Shown here: positions 23,938-35,144 of the stretch, piece by piece
Layout: the number at the start of each line of letters is the position of its first letter
Position numbering within the stretch: the stretch's first letter is position 1
NCBI GenBank assembly: GCA_025716815.1
Contig: JAIXMN010000002.1
Location: forward strand, 930,001 to 994,000
Direction: 5' to 3'
Length of the DNA: 64,000 bases
Source of the DNA: Dichotomocladium elegans
Lineage: Eukaryota > Mucoromycota > Mucoromycetes > Mucorales > Lichtheimiaceae
Notes under the pieces: generated by a model
The model's database searches: none
Told to the model about the DNA's origin: nothing
What the model saw: only the letters and a program-made list of their open reading frames with translations
Position numbers and translations under genes: made by a program

Positions 23938-24427
23938 ATGAACTATGCTGCAGGGAAAGGTTACAATCAAGGTAGAAAAAGGGGCCTAAATTTGAGTATT
24001 TCAGAGCGATTACTCATACTTTCTGCGCGTCTGTTGCATGGAAGGTGTAAACCCTGCTGAGATGTCCAGCTATAACAGTAAGAATGGTGCAGGACCTGTT
24101 CCACCTCCACCATCGTATCAGCAACAAATGGAAGAAGGGCAGTACTTTGGAGCAACAGGAAGCGGCCAAACTTACTATCGGCCGCCTCCGCCGCAAAGTA
24201 ATTACGTCCCTCCTCCTCCACCTGACAGAGCGCCTGTGCAGAACCCAGGACAAAGAATCATGGCCTTTTACTCACCTGCCGACAACCGAGCGCTCGCAAT
24301 CAGACGAAGACTCTTCACCACCATCTCCTGCTGTATCATTATCGGCCTCATCGTTGGACTAGCTGCTGGACTATCGCGACGGAACTATTACTATAATCAT
24401 AGTCCTTACGGCTATGTTGGTCACTGA
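23938..24427 (+). CDS. small proline-rich single-pass membrane protein
   Basis: No family is recognised. Two exons (23938-23971, 24045-24427) give 138 residues. The N-terminal two thirds is rich in Pro, Gln and Tyr with PPPPSYQQQ, YYRPPPP and YVPPPPP motifs, which could bind WW or SH3 domains. A basic stretch (IRRRLF) precedes one membrane segment (TTISCCIIIGLIVGLAAGL), and a short tail rich in Tyr, Asn and His follows. There is no signal peptide, so the proline-rich part is probably cytosolic. It lies beside another small surface-protein gene. Confidence 0.52.
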
Positions 24428-24688
24428 CCGTTGATATCTTTGAAACGGTTGCATGCTACTATTCCGACCTAAAAATAGACACTGCGCTTGGAATTGCATC
24501 GCACACACACACACAGATATATAATATACAGAATATGAATGTTTTACTAAAATACATTAGCATAAAAGAAGCTCTGTCACAAGCCTTATTCCTGCTCTGG
24601 TAGAATACATTGGAACTCTATTAGCAAGTGGTCATTCTGCAAAATCCTCTTCATTCTCATCGTATTCAGCCAAAGTTGTTGCTGCGTT

Positions 24689-25118
24689 TTACTTATTTAG
24701 TGAAATTAAAACATCCAATGCCCTTGTAATTTGACCAATGTTGCCCAAGCCAAAGAAGAAGCTGTCATGACGCGAGGGAGCATTCTCCTTCCTTTTCCTT
24801 TTTCGCATCTGAACCCTGTACCACCTTGGTTTCTGAGTCTCGGTTTTATTGCTTCGACGACCCCGGGTAAATTCCTGGATCTCCCCCCACCCCCGATGGT
24901 TTAATTTGCGGTTACGTAGATCTTTCTTTATTGCAGCCTTTTCGCTTCCGTCATCCTTCCAAGGGGACACTGTTAATGCATATTCGGGGGAGGGTGCGGA
25001 GAAGAGACCTGAAATGATTAGGATGATGACTAGCTAAAGAAAAATATGTATATTAAAACGTGGAATGCAGTGTTATCATCATGAAAGCACAACTTCGATG
25101 GTTGGAGTGTACTCTCAT
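24689..25118 (-). CDS. small basic secreted protein, unrecognised
   Basis: The main exon (25033-24689) opens directly with a hydrophobic core, LVIILIISGLFSA, followed by PSPEYALTV, then a strongly basic body (RKLNHRGWGEIQEF, VQMRKRKRKE). The best start is a 6-nt coding exon at 25118-25113 (Met-Arg) joined over a 79-nt intron, which turns the hydrophobic core into a standard signal peptide. The product would be 116 residues. The body has dibasic and tetrabasic sites (GRRS, RKRKRKE) that could be processing sites for a secreted peptide; this is inference. Without the tiny exon no ATG precedes the core in frame. Confidence 0.45.
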
Positions 25119-25357
25119 GGAGGCATACTTAGTTTAGGGGATTCACAGGCGTGTCTATAGTCTAGAGTTATTAAAAAAAATACTACATGCGGCGAGCGAG
25201 AAGCGCATGAAAATTGGAAATACCCACACTGGTAATCAACCGCATACCCTTTCTGTCAATAGCTTGACGTTTTGGTATTAAAGCGCTGCTTAATATTTAA
25301 TTCTGTTCTTTAGCAGGAAGGGGGTGCAGTTATCCAATTGCTATTACGAATCTGCTG

Positions 25358-27587
25358 TCATTTCTTTATGAAATCACGATATTTTAGCTTTATCCTGCTA
25401 ATCTGGGAGTCGAGACTGTCCAGTCGGGCTTCCAGCTCCTCTTTGCGGCGACGCGTCAGTGCGTTTGCCGCCCCACTGGTCGGAATCTTGCTATATTCAC
25501 CCTGGAGCTTTTTTTTTGAATTCCATAGAAATAAATGAAGTTTCAGTTGTATGTTTTATGGTACGGGAGAAAAAGAGAAAGAAAGAATAGACACAGGATA
25601 TGATCAAGGAAAAAAATCACGTACAAGTTCTTTTTCCTGCAAGAGTTCTCTCAGGACCTTGTCGAGTTCCGTCGCGGACAGGGGATGCTCCTGCTCCTGC
25701 TCCTGCTCCTGGTCTAGCTTTGGCTGTTGCGGTACGGACAGTTCTTCGTCTTTCGAGTCAACCTCTGTCGCTGGAGGGGAGGGAGGCGCTTGCTGTTCTG
25801 TCAAGCACTCGACAGAGCTGGGATCATAATAAAATTATAAGTGGTCTTGCCCGAACAAATGCTGGATAACATACCTAGCCCGAAGTTGGGTGCCATAGCG
25901 CGAAGCAATATCCTGGTAGAGCAACATGTCATCGCTAAAGATTCCCATGCGCAAGAACTGCTCCATGGTCGATTTTAAGACTCGCACTTGGTCTTGCGTG
26001 TGTCGCAATTGGATACGGAGCGTTTCTTGCTCGGAATCACTTCGGTGCTTCTTGAGCCTCTCCTCGTCGCCTTGTTGCTGTTCTTTCAAAGATGATTTGA
26101 GATATTCATTCTCTGACAAGAGATCTCTTTATGAAAGAAAAGAGAGGATTAATTAAATGTTCCCGTTTTACACTCGTTCTATTCCATTCTTTTGGACAGT
26201 GTCCACTAACTTCACTTGGCATCTAGTCTCCTCCAATTCCCGGATCACGCCAGAAAGATTGTTCTGGATCTTTTCCTTGCTAAGCTTTTGGATAGGCAAA
26301 GGATCAGCTGCGTCAGCTTTGGAATTATAGTCTCTTTCATTACCTTTTCTGTCTCGAGCTGCTGCTTTAAAGCCTGTTTCTCATTCGTGACATCGTCTAG
26401 AGACTGGCTCAAAAAAGCAATATCCTTGTTGCATGCTTCTTTTTGGCGTTGGAGAGCTTTTACAATGGCTTGTTCTTTTTCGAGCTTCTGGCGCCAAGAC
26501 TCCTCACTGGACTGCGATTCAGACGACGAGGACATACTATCGGTGTCATCATGGCTGTGGTGACTGCTACTGCTGCTCCATTCGCTGTCCTCGTCTTTAT
26601 TTGGAGCAGTAGCTGTCAAAGGACGAGCCGATGTTTGGTTGTTTCGGGGCGACAGTACCATTTGATTCTGTTTCCTTTGTTGCTGATGTGTCACTGGAAA
26701 GGACGAGAGTCGAGGGCTCGTGGGGGATGTAGGAGACAAAGGCGGAGACTGGTGTGAAGCGGCGTCCATAGCTCGCTTTAGATTAACCATGGAGGCGGCT
26801 GGGCGAAGAGTTTGCTTCCGCGCAGCAGGCGAGCAGACACCTGAAGATGTCTCGTCCTCTAGCGCTTTGTTGTATGCTCGACTATGACGCATGGGCGGTG
26901 AGGATGATAGCGGTTCGTTGAGATTATTATTGTTGTTATTTCGGGTTCTCAGGAATGCGGCGCGAGCATCGATCGCAGACGTGGCGTTGGACGTATGTGA
27001 CATGGTCCGCTGTCGGATGCTGCCTGCACCACCAGCATTTTGCTGTGTTCCTCCGCCACCACGCTGCTGCTGCGTGGTCACACTCCTGAGTGATGGGCTT
27101 CTGCTCAGCCCGGAAAGATTTTGCACACTCATAGCCGTCGGCATCCCATTTGGCTTGGTGTTGCTACTCAACGGCCCAACTTTGTTGATCCCCGAAGCGT
27201 TGCTTGCTTGCCGACGGTGAGATAAGAGACCACTGGGCAGATGAAAAATAAGCAAAATAAATAAATGAATAGATATAATTGTCGAGGCTACATGATAACA
27301 CACCTGAGCCGTTTGCTTTTAGGTTTAGCTTTAATGCTGTCATTGTCACACAAGCTGATGGCGTCCACCGAAAAGGCAGATTCTAGATCATCGGTAGTTA
27401 ATGTCAGCTTGGGATCTAGGGAAAAGGCGCTAAACTTACCGGCAGGGCTGGGCGGTCGGTGTAGGGACCGCTGATCTTGATCTTCAGTAATGTTGGCGTT
27501 TGCCTTTCCTAACGCGAGTTTTTTGAGATGCCAAAATTTTTGGCCGGAAGAGGACGTCCTATCTTTGGACTTAATAGGTGATGACAT
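25358..27587 (-). CDS. serine-rich, coiled-coil protein, function unknown
   Basis: I do not recognise a named family. The model has about six exons and starts at the ATG at 27587. The first 250 residues are low-complexity and basic/Ser-rich with possible CDK or proline-directed sites (SPPLSPTSPTSPRLS) and a polyAsn run. A Ser/Asp-rich stretch precedes several coiled-coil segments (WRQKLEKEQAIVKALQRQKE, SENEYLKSSLKEQQQGDEER). A QEQEQEQE repeat lies near the C-terminus. The last exon reads GEYSKIPTSGAANALTRRRK then a heptad-like LEARLDSLDSQI, an arrangement seen at the ends of cytoskeletal coiled-coil proteins. A microtubule or polarity role is a guess. The junction near 26264-26344 is uncertain. 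Confidence 0.55.
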
Positions 27588-30500
27588 ATAGTAGAAGGAT
27601 GAAACTAAGAAATGGAAAAAAAGTTGACAAAGAAAGGATGCAAGATAAAAAGGGTGATATTTTGACTCAGGAGTGGCCCGATATCGTCTAGTATACGGCA
27701 CAGATGGCTTCAATGAGTTAGGTCTTTATATAATAACTGCTTTACGTTCCCTATTCTTCGACGGACAAAAAAGGAGGACCTCGAATACACACCAAAGTCG
27801 GCTTTTGCGCCAAACAACAACCACGATGATGGATGACAGGCACGCTTTAAATGGGAAGGTCCAAGAGTAATAAAGGAGGATGTCCCCACAGAAGCACTTC
27901 TACACAATGGTCAGAGCGCATGGTCAATTGCTTTTTTCTCTTCTATTCTTGACGAAAAAAGCTTATATCACAATCATTCCTTTCGTGACTCCTTATCGGC
28001 CAAACATCTACGTGCTATTTCAAAAGAGCGCATCTCCCCAAATTTCGGGAGCAAGCAAAAGCTGCAGTTCATCAGATCAGTGGAGGAACATAGTTGCAAT
28101 GACATACCATACCTCAAGGTGGTCTATGTTTCTGGTTTAACGAGCAGATGCGACTTCATCCGTCAGCGAGTACTCCATGTTTTTGGCGAAAAGGGCCAAA
28201 TGTTAGAGAAAAGCCATATGGCGATATTTCCCCTCTCCCTGTCTTTTCCCAAGAGAAAGAAATCACCCCGAGCACATACAACCGCACGTACCTACCCGCT
28301 CTTACAATCAACTTAGTGGGGCTCCGCTATGCCAAGTTTTACTTACTCTTTTACCCGTTAAATACGACAGCAATAAAAGTAGTCTTGCCTAGACAGGTTC
28401 TCCTGGTTGCCACCCATAAAACTCTGCTACGAAAACTTTTGTGTTGATTGGGATAGTGGCAACTGTACTGAGCCTTGACCAACAGCATAGCCAATAGCGT
28501 CGCACTACACTGATCCCTTTTAACCTCCCCTTCTGCTCTGAATCCATGCCCCATCACCAACACCACCAAAAACAGCGAAAACAGACATATCATTAAGCAA
28601 TGGCCTTAGACAACTGAAAGTGCTTTACAATTGAGGTACAAGAAGCATTATGCATAGCCCATAACTGCAATGATGTAGCCAATTGACGCACACAGAGAAT
28701 TTGTATGTGGATAGATATGTGGATAGTAAGATATTAGGAAGGAGTGTGGCAAGAGAAGGGGGGTGCTCCTATTACTATAGGTAAGTGGATGTATCTGATT
28801 GCTATTTCAACTTATCCCCTAGAAAAGAGTACCGCGGCTCGCCGAAGGACGAATGAAAATAAAGTGCCATGCCTTTTTTCAGATGCTCATAGACCAGCAA
28901 GGATGTCTAGCAAGATAGATGAGGATGGGATAAATGTCCCTACCGTCACCCTAACCCTCCTAAACTTCTCTCCTGGATAAATCTCCCTTTCTTCACAACT
29001 CGCAGATACAAGCATCGTCAGCGCACTGTAGGAAATTTCGGTGTTTGATGCATACAGACTTCTCAGATTTTATAATACTCTTTTCCTACCGTGATGAGCG
29101 ACCACGCGAATGATAGGGCAAAAGCCGAGAAAGCGGATAGGTTTATTGGCATCCTATATAACACAGATGCGCGCACACATACAGATATATATATATGCGC
29201 ACGTATAAATAAAGCTTCTATGCAATCCTCAGTGTCGAATCCGTTCGTATCGGATGCGATCGCACGCGCGTGTGCGTTGGTCCTTGCGTTCCGAGACCTT
29301 TGATGAATAAGATTGCGTTGGTTTCTTTGTGTCTTTTTTTGGTCAATCGCGGCCGTCCATGACGAAAAGCAAGTATTTGCAGGGGGAAGGAGGAGCTAAT
29401 AGCGGTTACGGTAATAATGTACGGACTTTGCTTCCTTTGCCTCTGTGCGCATGTCGCACGTCAATAGCAACCAACACATAAATACAATAGCCATAAGTTA
29501 TTCTCCTCTTTGATTCGACGCTTTTTAATGCGAAAAAAATACGCGGGTATCCTAACGTAGAGAGAGCTGCTAAAATGAGCACATACAATCTTACTGCGTA
29601 TGAAAAATATGTGATATAGCGGAGAGGGGTCCCCGGCACTTTGGCAGTCCCAACCATAAAGAAATAGCAGTAACAAGTAAGAAATCAGGATATCTACGGC
29701 ATTTAATCGGTGCGAACACGAACGCGAAAGTAGTAAGTAGGAGATGAAGGAGTATGTTCTCGGATTAGGAGAGGAAGCCAGGTTTCTTCCCAACATTACC
29801 TGTCTTTACCAGCTCCTTTGGATGCGTCATCTGAGCTGTTTGTCGTCCAACAAATGAGTTTCTGAAACCCGGGGATATAAGAGTGCTTCAGGGCACAGCG
29901 GTCTTCTACTTTAAAGTATGGCATACTCCTCTCGCCACAATCCGGTTGAATACAGCAACCGACCATAACGCTATTCTTATTGAGATACTTAAACCGTATT
30001 AGTGTATCCCACGCGCAGTAAATAGCCAGGGCTGGCTTCGTTCAACCGAATACCATAATGGAAACTCTGGATCTGGAATTCATGTATGGATAGTGTTTGC
30101 CACAATTTCACTTTTTAGGTAATTGACTTCAGGAAAACAGAAGCAAGGAGAGAAGCGGGTCTTTTTGAAATCTTAAATCGAACTCATCCGTAGGCTTCGT
30201 ATTGTTTATGCCATTCGTGCCCATGAGCTGACCTATTGAGGTCAACTCTGATGATCACCATTTCTAATATCAAGGATGCCATGAATAAACCTGTTTGCAT
30301 TTTCCCGAACCCATGCTGTTCCCCAACAATATGAATATGGTACCGAACGCGTAGGATTGCATCAACATGTAAGGTTAAAACCGCATAATTACGTTGTTGC
30401 CACGCTAAGTACGTATGCGAGCAAGAAGCACTCTGGTATCGTTCAGACAAGCAGCGCCCAGAAGTGCTGAAAGCTAAAAACTCTTGTGATTTTTCTGTTT

Positions 30501-31858
30501 ACAATACCTCGCAAAGAGGAACAATGGTTTGACAATACTGTAGAGGCATGCATACATGTGCGAAAGTAGGTTACACACAACGCTAGAATACAATGGAAGT
30601 GAGAGAAAAGAGGAAGAGCGTACATGAATGTATATGCTTTCATTTGGCTGAATACCACTTTTTGACAGTCGATCATGCCGTATCTAGTAACAAGCATATC
30701 TCTAAAAAAAGAGCTAGCGAAAACTTACGTTCTTTTCTCTTAGGTGAATCAAATTCCCCTCATCCTGAGTGCTGTTTAAGCCCATTGCCCACATGAATGC
30801 CAATGAGTCTGTGTCGCCCTTGCCAAGAAATATTTGTGAAAAATGACAAACCGAATGTCGTATAAATGGAGATAATATGTCAATTGAAAAGCTCAGCAAT
30901 TTCTTATCAACATAGCGACCTTTGATAATGATGTTTTCAGCAATTCAAAAGAGATAAGGAATCATTGAAAAAGAGAGCATTCACTTCTATCGTTATTTAA
31001 TCAGCAAGAGGATGTGCTCATTCTAACAGAGAATAATTCACTTTCCGGAAAATCCAAGAGATGCATAAACTCTTTGATGGCAACGCATGGGGAGATGAAA
31101 CAACTATAGAAATAGGTTGTTAGGACTGACAGCCTCTCAGCCGTTAGTCCAGATCCGTTAAAAAGTATAGAAACGCATAGAGAAACGTAGAGAAACCATC
31201 CTCTTATTTTTCTATAAAGGTTCTTATCGGTCTCACCGTGATCTTGCCTGTTTATCTCTACTCTGCGTATATCCCGTGGATGAACTAGGTGCAACCGGCC
31301 CAATTTTTACCTTTTACGTTGTGACTCTGATCACCTTCGATGTCTTCTTCCTTTTCCTCATTCAATCTTTGTGATTTAGGGCATATATGCTTTATTGGTC
31401 ATCATCGCTCATCTTCCTCCTGTTCGCCTCTCTAATACATAGCATTTAGACAATAGCCAACTTGATCTAGTTTCATTTATTTTGCTTAGCTTCCTCCCGC
31501 TGGTAATCAAGATAGTACTACACTAAGAATACAGTCGATTATTTTATTAACCAGTGAATCACTATAGCAGCATACATACTTGCGGTGTCCTGAAGCTGCG
31601 AAGTTGCAGTATTTCCTACGTTTACACGCTCGATACTGACATTAACTTTGGGTGGGGTGAGGATGAAAATGTGGGTATGGGTAGCTCGTTCAGCACTGCA
31701 TTCAATGGCTATTTTTTAAGAAAAGTATTAAGTTAATATATATATAACTGATCTTCCATTTATTCCTCAGTCGATCGACAAGATTCCTTGTGTCTACATC
31801 AATGTGACGGCGGATTATCCAAGCGAGAGCAAGTTGATACGTACTTGTGGAGCGCAGT
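27588..31858. other. gene-poor region
   Basis: In 4.3 kb I see only short open frames without motifs or splice partners. An (AT)n-like tract lies near 29186-29196. Base composition is more A/T-rich than in the flanking genes. Its right end adjoins the Helitron relic, so part may be older, unrecognisable transposon sequence. Confidence 0.5.
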
Positions 31859-33150
31859 TTTGATAGGGGTATCAGCGAACTGGCTGTAGAAATCAGGGAA
31901 GCCCCGCTTACCCATGCCGATAAACAGTTTCTCATAAGCACGAACTCAGTGAATATACTCAATGGCGATCAAGGAGCTGCCTATAATGCCATCACGATTG
32001 CTATCCAAGAATAATCTGCCTATTCTCTTTCTCCCCGCATCTTCTTCCTAGATGGTCCTGGTGGTGCAGAAAATTTTCGGATTCCAAGGCTCTCTTGAGT
32101 TACGTGCGCTCTCAACAGCAGATTGCTTCGTCCATTGCTTCTTTTGGAATTACTGCCATTCTGCTATCTGGTGGTCGGACCACGCATAGCCGCGTTAAGA
32201 CCCCATTGATTGCCGACGGGAATAGCACCTGGCATATCAGCCTCACAAGGTCGCATCGCCATATAAAAAAAGCTTCTGTAATTATTTGAGATGAGCCCGC
32301 CATGAGCATCAAGTACATTTTCGACGCGGTTAGTAAGGGGCTCAAAGATATAATGGGTGCCAGCAACCTTGCCAGCGAAAGTGTTCCTTTCAGTGATAAG
32401 GTTGTCGTGTTCGGTGGGGATCTTCGTCGGCTACTTCCGATTATCAAGAAGGGGGATCGCTCCGAGATCGTTGCTGCGTCAATTCAATCAGCTTCTTTTT
32501 GTGAGGATGCGAACATCCTCCCACTGACAAACAACATGCGCGTACGAATGCTGGGCTTGGAGATGATGACTTTGCTGAATTCCTCCTTGCCGCCAAGAGC
32601 TCCAATGTGAATATCATCAATCAGGGGGCATTCGAGATCTTCCCAGATAAAACTGTACCATGATGGCCCAAACGATCGCGTCCTCGATGACGATGGTACA
32701 GCTGTCATCAGAGGCAGCTATCCCTCAGAGTTGTATAATTCTCTTGACTGTCCAGGAATTCCTCCTCATCATCTGGAGGTCAAAGGTCGGGATGACACTG
32801 ATTGTGTTGCAGAACATCGATCTTGGCGCAAAACTTTGCAACGGGATTAGGCTTTTTTGACACAAGTCTTCTGGACAAATGCGTTGGCATCACGCTCTTA
32901 GCATACAGCAACGAAGGCCCAGAGCTCTTTATTCCGAGGATTCCGTTATCTTCCAATGAAGGTGAGCTGCCTTTTATTCTCTGCCGCCGCAACTCCCTGT
33001 CCGCCCTGCATTTGCCAAAACCATCCACAAGGCTCAAGAACTAACATTATCACGTGTCCGTCTTCGTCTGCATGAGCTTGTGTTTTCCTATAAAAATTAC
33101 ATGTAGCTTTCTCGTATGCCACGGACCGAGGCAACCTGTGCATTTCCGTT
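31859..33150 (+). pseudogene. degraded Helitron PIF1-like helicase
   Basis: Helitrons carry a Rep nuclease fused to a PIF1-type helicase; only helicase remnants are seen. In order: LNGDQGAAYNAITIAIQE and FFLDGPGG (near 31955-32070), where the Walker A site is lost because GPGG is followed by AENF instead of a GKT. Then SYVRSQQQIASSIASFGI, then an IIWDE-like Walker B position near 32285 (now IIatga). Next come VVVFGGDLRRLLPII and ILPLTNNMRVR, and finally the C-terminal LPVRPAFAKTIHKAQ stretch (near 33000) followed by remnants of the VALSRA motif. Several frameshifts and stops separate the pieces. No Rep domain, TC start or hairpin-CTRR end was identified. Confidence 0.75.
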
Positions 33151-34119
33151 TCTTTTCTATGCTTCTTTTCCAACAATAAAATATGTAGATACTTCTTCAT
33201 GATAGGCATAAATCGGAAGCCAGCTCCAACTCTTCCCATGGGATTCAGCGGCTCCCCACTACCCGAAGTCTCTGAAGCTTAGAAAGTGACTGATACAGAC
33301 AGCCACCAAAGAATCGAAAGATACTGAAGAGTAGTGCATATGTAACGGTTATCTGTCTAAGGGCGGAGAAAATATTCATTATTTTTGCCTAAAGAATACG
33401 CTGATCCGTTCCTTTGTGCTTTCTTAGATGATATTTCACGGAGAGAAGCCTCCTATGCAGTATTAGAAGTATGTCAAAAGCAAAGCTCTGGAGCAGCATT
33501 TTTGTTTGAACTGTACGTCCTAGAAAAGGTGGCAGGTCATTTACTTGTTTTTGTTGCACAAATGGATATATATCGTTCGAGTCACATGGAATAAGATCAA
33601 TGGGGTCTTATGGAGAACAAATAGACTATCCACTACGAAGACGACTCTGCTGTTGTGTATCGATGTATGAACGGAAATGAGCTGTAAAAAGGAAGACGGC
33701 GGTGCTTGTGCTTGTTTAATCTGTTGGAACCACCTCCGCCGCAGCTCCCCGCCAGGTTGTGACGCGTGGCAAAAGCGGCGGAGACTTTTACGGGGGCTTG
33801 GGTCGCTCGAAATACCATAAAGGATACGAACGACCTTGAAATGCCCTATTTGGGAAATGTCGTAGCCAATGCAAGAAAAGAAGACACCTTTTCCTAAAGA
33901 CCCCGCAAGAGCGAGTCTGTGTATTGATTTTGACAAGTCTTATCCTCATGCACGCGTGGGTCCTTGCAGTGGATGTGGCGCGCCTTTGTCCATCAGTCCC
34001 AGCCTTATACGCCCATCACTTCCGCCCCAAAAGGCTTGACCCTCCTCCCGGCTCGTTCCACTGACTTGGTGCGTGAGTGTCGGCCAGCTTCTATATATTG
34101 ATGAACTCTTATCCGCTTC
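33151..34119. other. intergenic, no gene recognised
   Basis: This is 970 bp between the Helitron relic and the secreted-protein gene. A minus-strand frame at 33541-33936 lacks any motif. A TATATATTG block at 34091 lies 29 bp before the next start codon. Confidence 0.45.
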
Positions 34120-35064
34120 ATGTTCTCTTTTCTCTTCTTTCCTCTATTGTTGTTGTACATGCTTGTAACTGCCTCTCCCTCAGTACCAGTGACGTCCACC
34201 ATTATCCCCACGAACGCAACTGCCACATCAACGTCGCTACCCTTATCGTTCTCTATGGCTTCCCCTTCAGACATCCGGCTCAAAGATTGTACCCTCGGCG
34301 ACATAGTGTGCGCACAAGAGTGGATCGCCAGAGAACTTGGTAGAATTCAGCAAAACACGAAGCCGCGGCACTGCCATGATCATGAAGCGCTTCTGCAAGT
34401 CATTGATGATATGAGCCGTTTCTTACAGGTGCCAGGATACATTTCTGCCACTGATACCACGGCAACTGCAGCAGCAGAACCAGCAACAATGATGACCACA
34501 GTACATTCTCGACAGAAGATGCCTATTCTGCGGCTGACCGATATGGAACATGCTTGGATGCGTATTGTGAGGTACAGTCAACGGCACGATACCAATCGTC
34601 TGCAATCACATCCGTCCCGATTGGTGCTGGCTTTGGATGGCATAGTCTCAAGGCGGTATCTTGACGGAGGCAAAGTGGAAAATACAGAAGCCGCTCAGCA
34701 CCAATTATTTTCTATCCTCTTTGGCCAAGTGCAATTGACTTCGCAACTGGTGGGGCCGTGGAAAATGATTTGCCAGTGGGCTAAACAGTTGGTGCTTGCC
34801 CAAGATTGGCACATTTGGATGGGATATGGCCTCGATACGTTTATTAAGGCGAAAGAGCGATGTCATCTCACGGTGGAGGCAGGCACAATCGTCACAGTCA
34901 TATGTGATCCTGCGTTATCCTCGGACAGCCCAACTTCGGAATCCTCGAGTAGTACCCCCATGTCTGGCACCAGTAGAGACTACCAAATCATGCTAGAGCA
35001 GCTCCAGGAACTCATGATCAACAGCGGCAGCAGCAACAGCACGGCTGATACTAAACCCGCTTAG
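34120..35064 (+). CDS. predicted secreted protein, unrecognised
   Basis: This is a single intronless frame of 314 codons in a window where nearly every gene has introns. It starts with a signal peptide (FLFFPLLLLYMLVTASPS), followed by a Thr/Ser/Ala-rich linker suited to O-glycosylation. The body is mixed alpha-helical with four or more cysteines (DCTLGDIVCAQEW, HCHDHEALLQ, CQWAKQLVL, VICDP) and a Ser/Thr-rich tail. Two further Ser/Thr/Ala-rich linkers break up the protein. There is no hydrophobic C-terminus, so it would be secreted rather than anchored. I see no enzyme motif. Lineage-specific secreted or cell-wall protein is the best description. Confidence 0.6.
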   Translation: MFSFLFFPLLLLYMLVTASPSVPVTSTIIPTNATATSTSLPLSFSMASPSDIRLKDCTLGDIVCAQEWIARELGRIQQNTKPRHCHDHEALLQVIDDMSRFLQVPGYISATDTTATAAAEPATMMTTVHSRQKMPILRLTDMEHAWMRIVRYSQRHDTNRLQSHPSRLVLALDGIVSRRYLDGGKVENTEAAQHQLFSILFGQVQLTSQLVGPWKMICQWAKQLVLAQDWHIWMGYGLDTFIKAKERCHLTVEAGTIVTVICDPALSSDSPTSESSSSTPMSGTSRDYQIMLEQLQELMINSGSSNSTADTKPA

Positions 35065-35144
35065 CGAAAAATACCCCTCTTGATATGTGCACATGTTTCC
35101 TTCTGCCTTTCGTTTCCACTATAGTTGTCAGATGTATATGTAGC

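Noticed and set aside
33541..33936. Minus-strand open frame of 131 codons
   Set aside because: No motif, no signal peptide and no splice partner in a transposon-rich gap; the length is within chance expectation.
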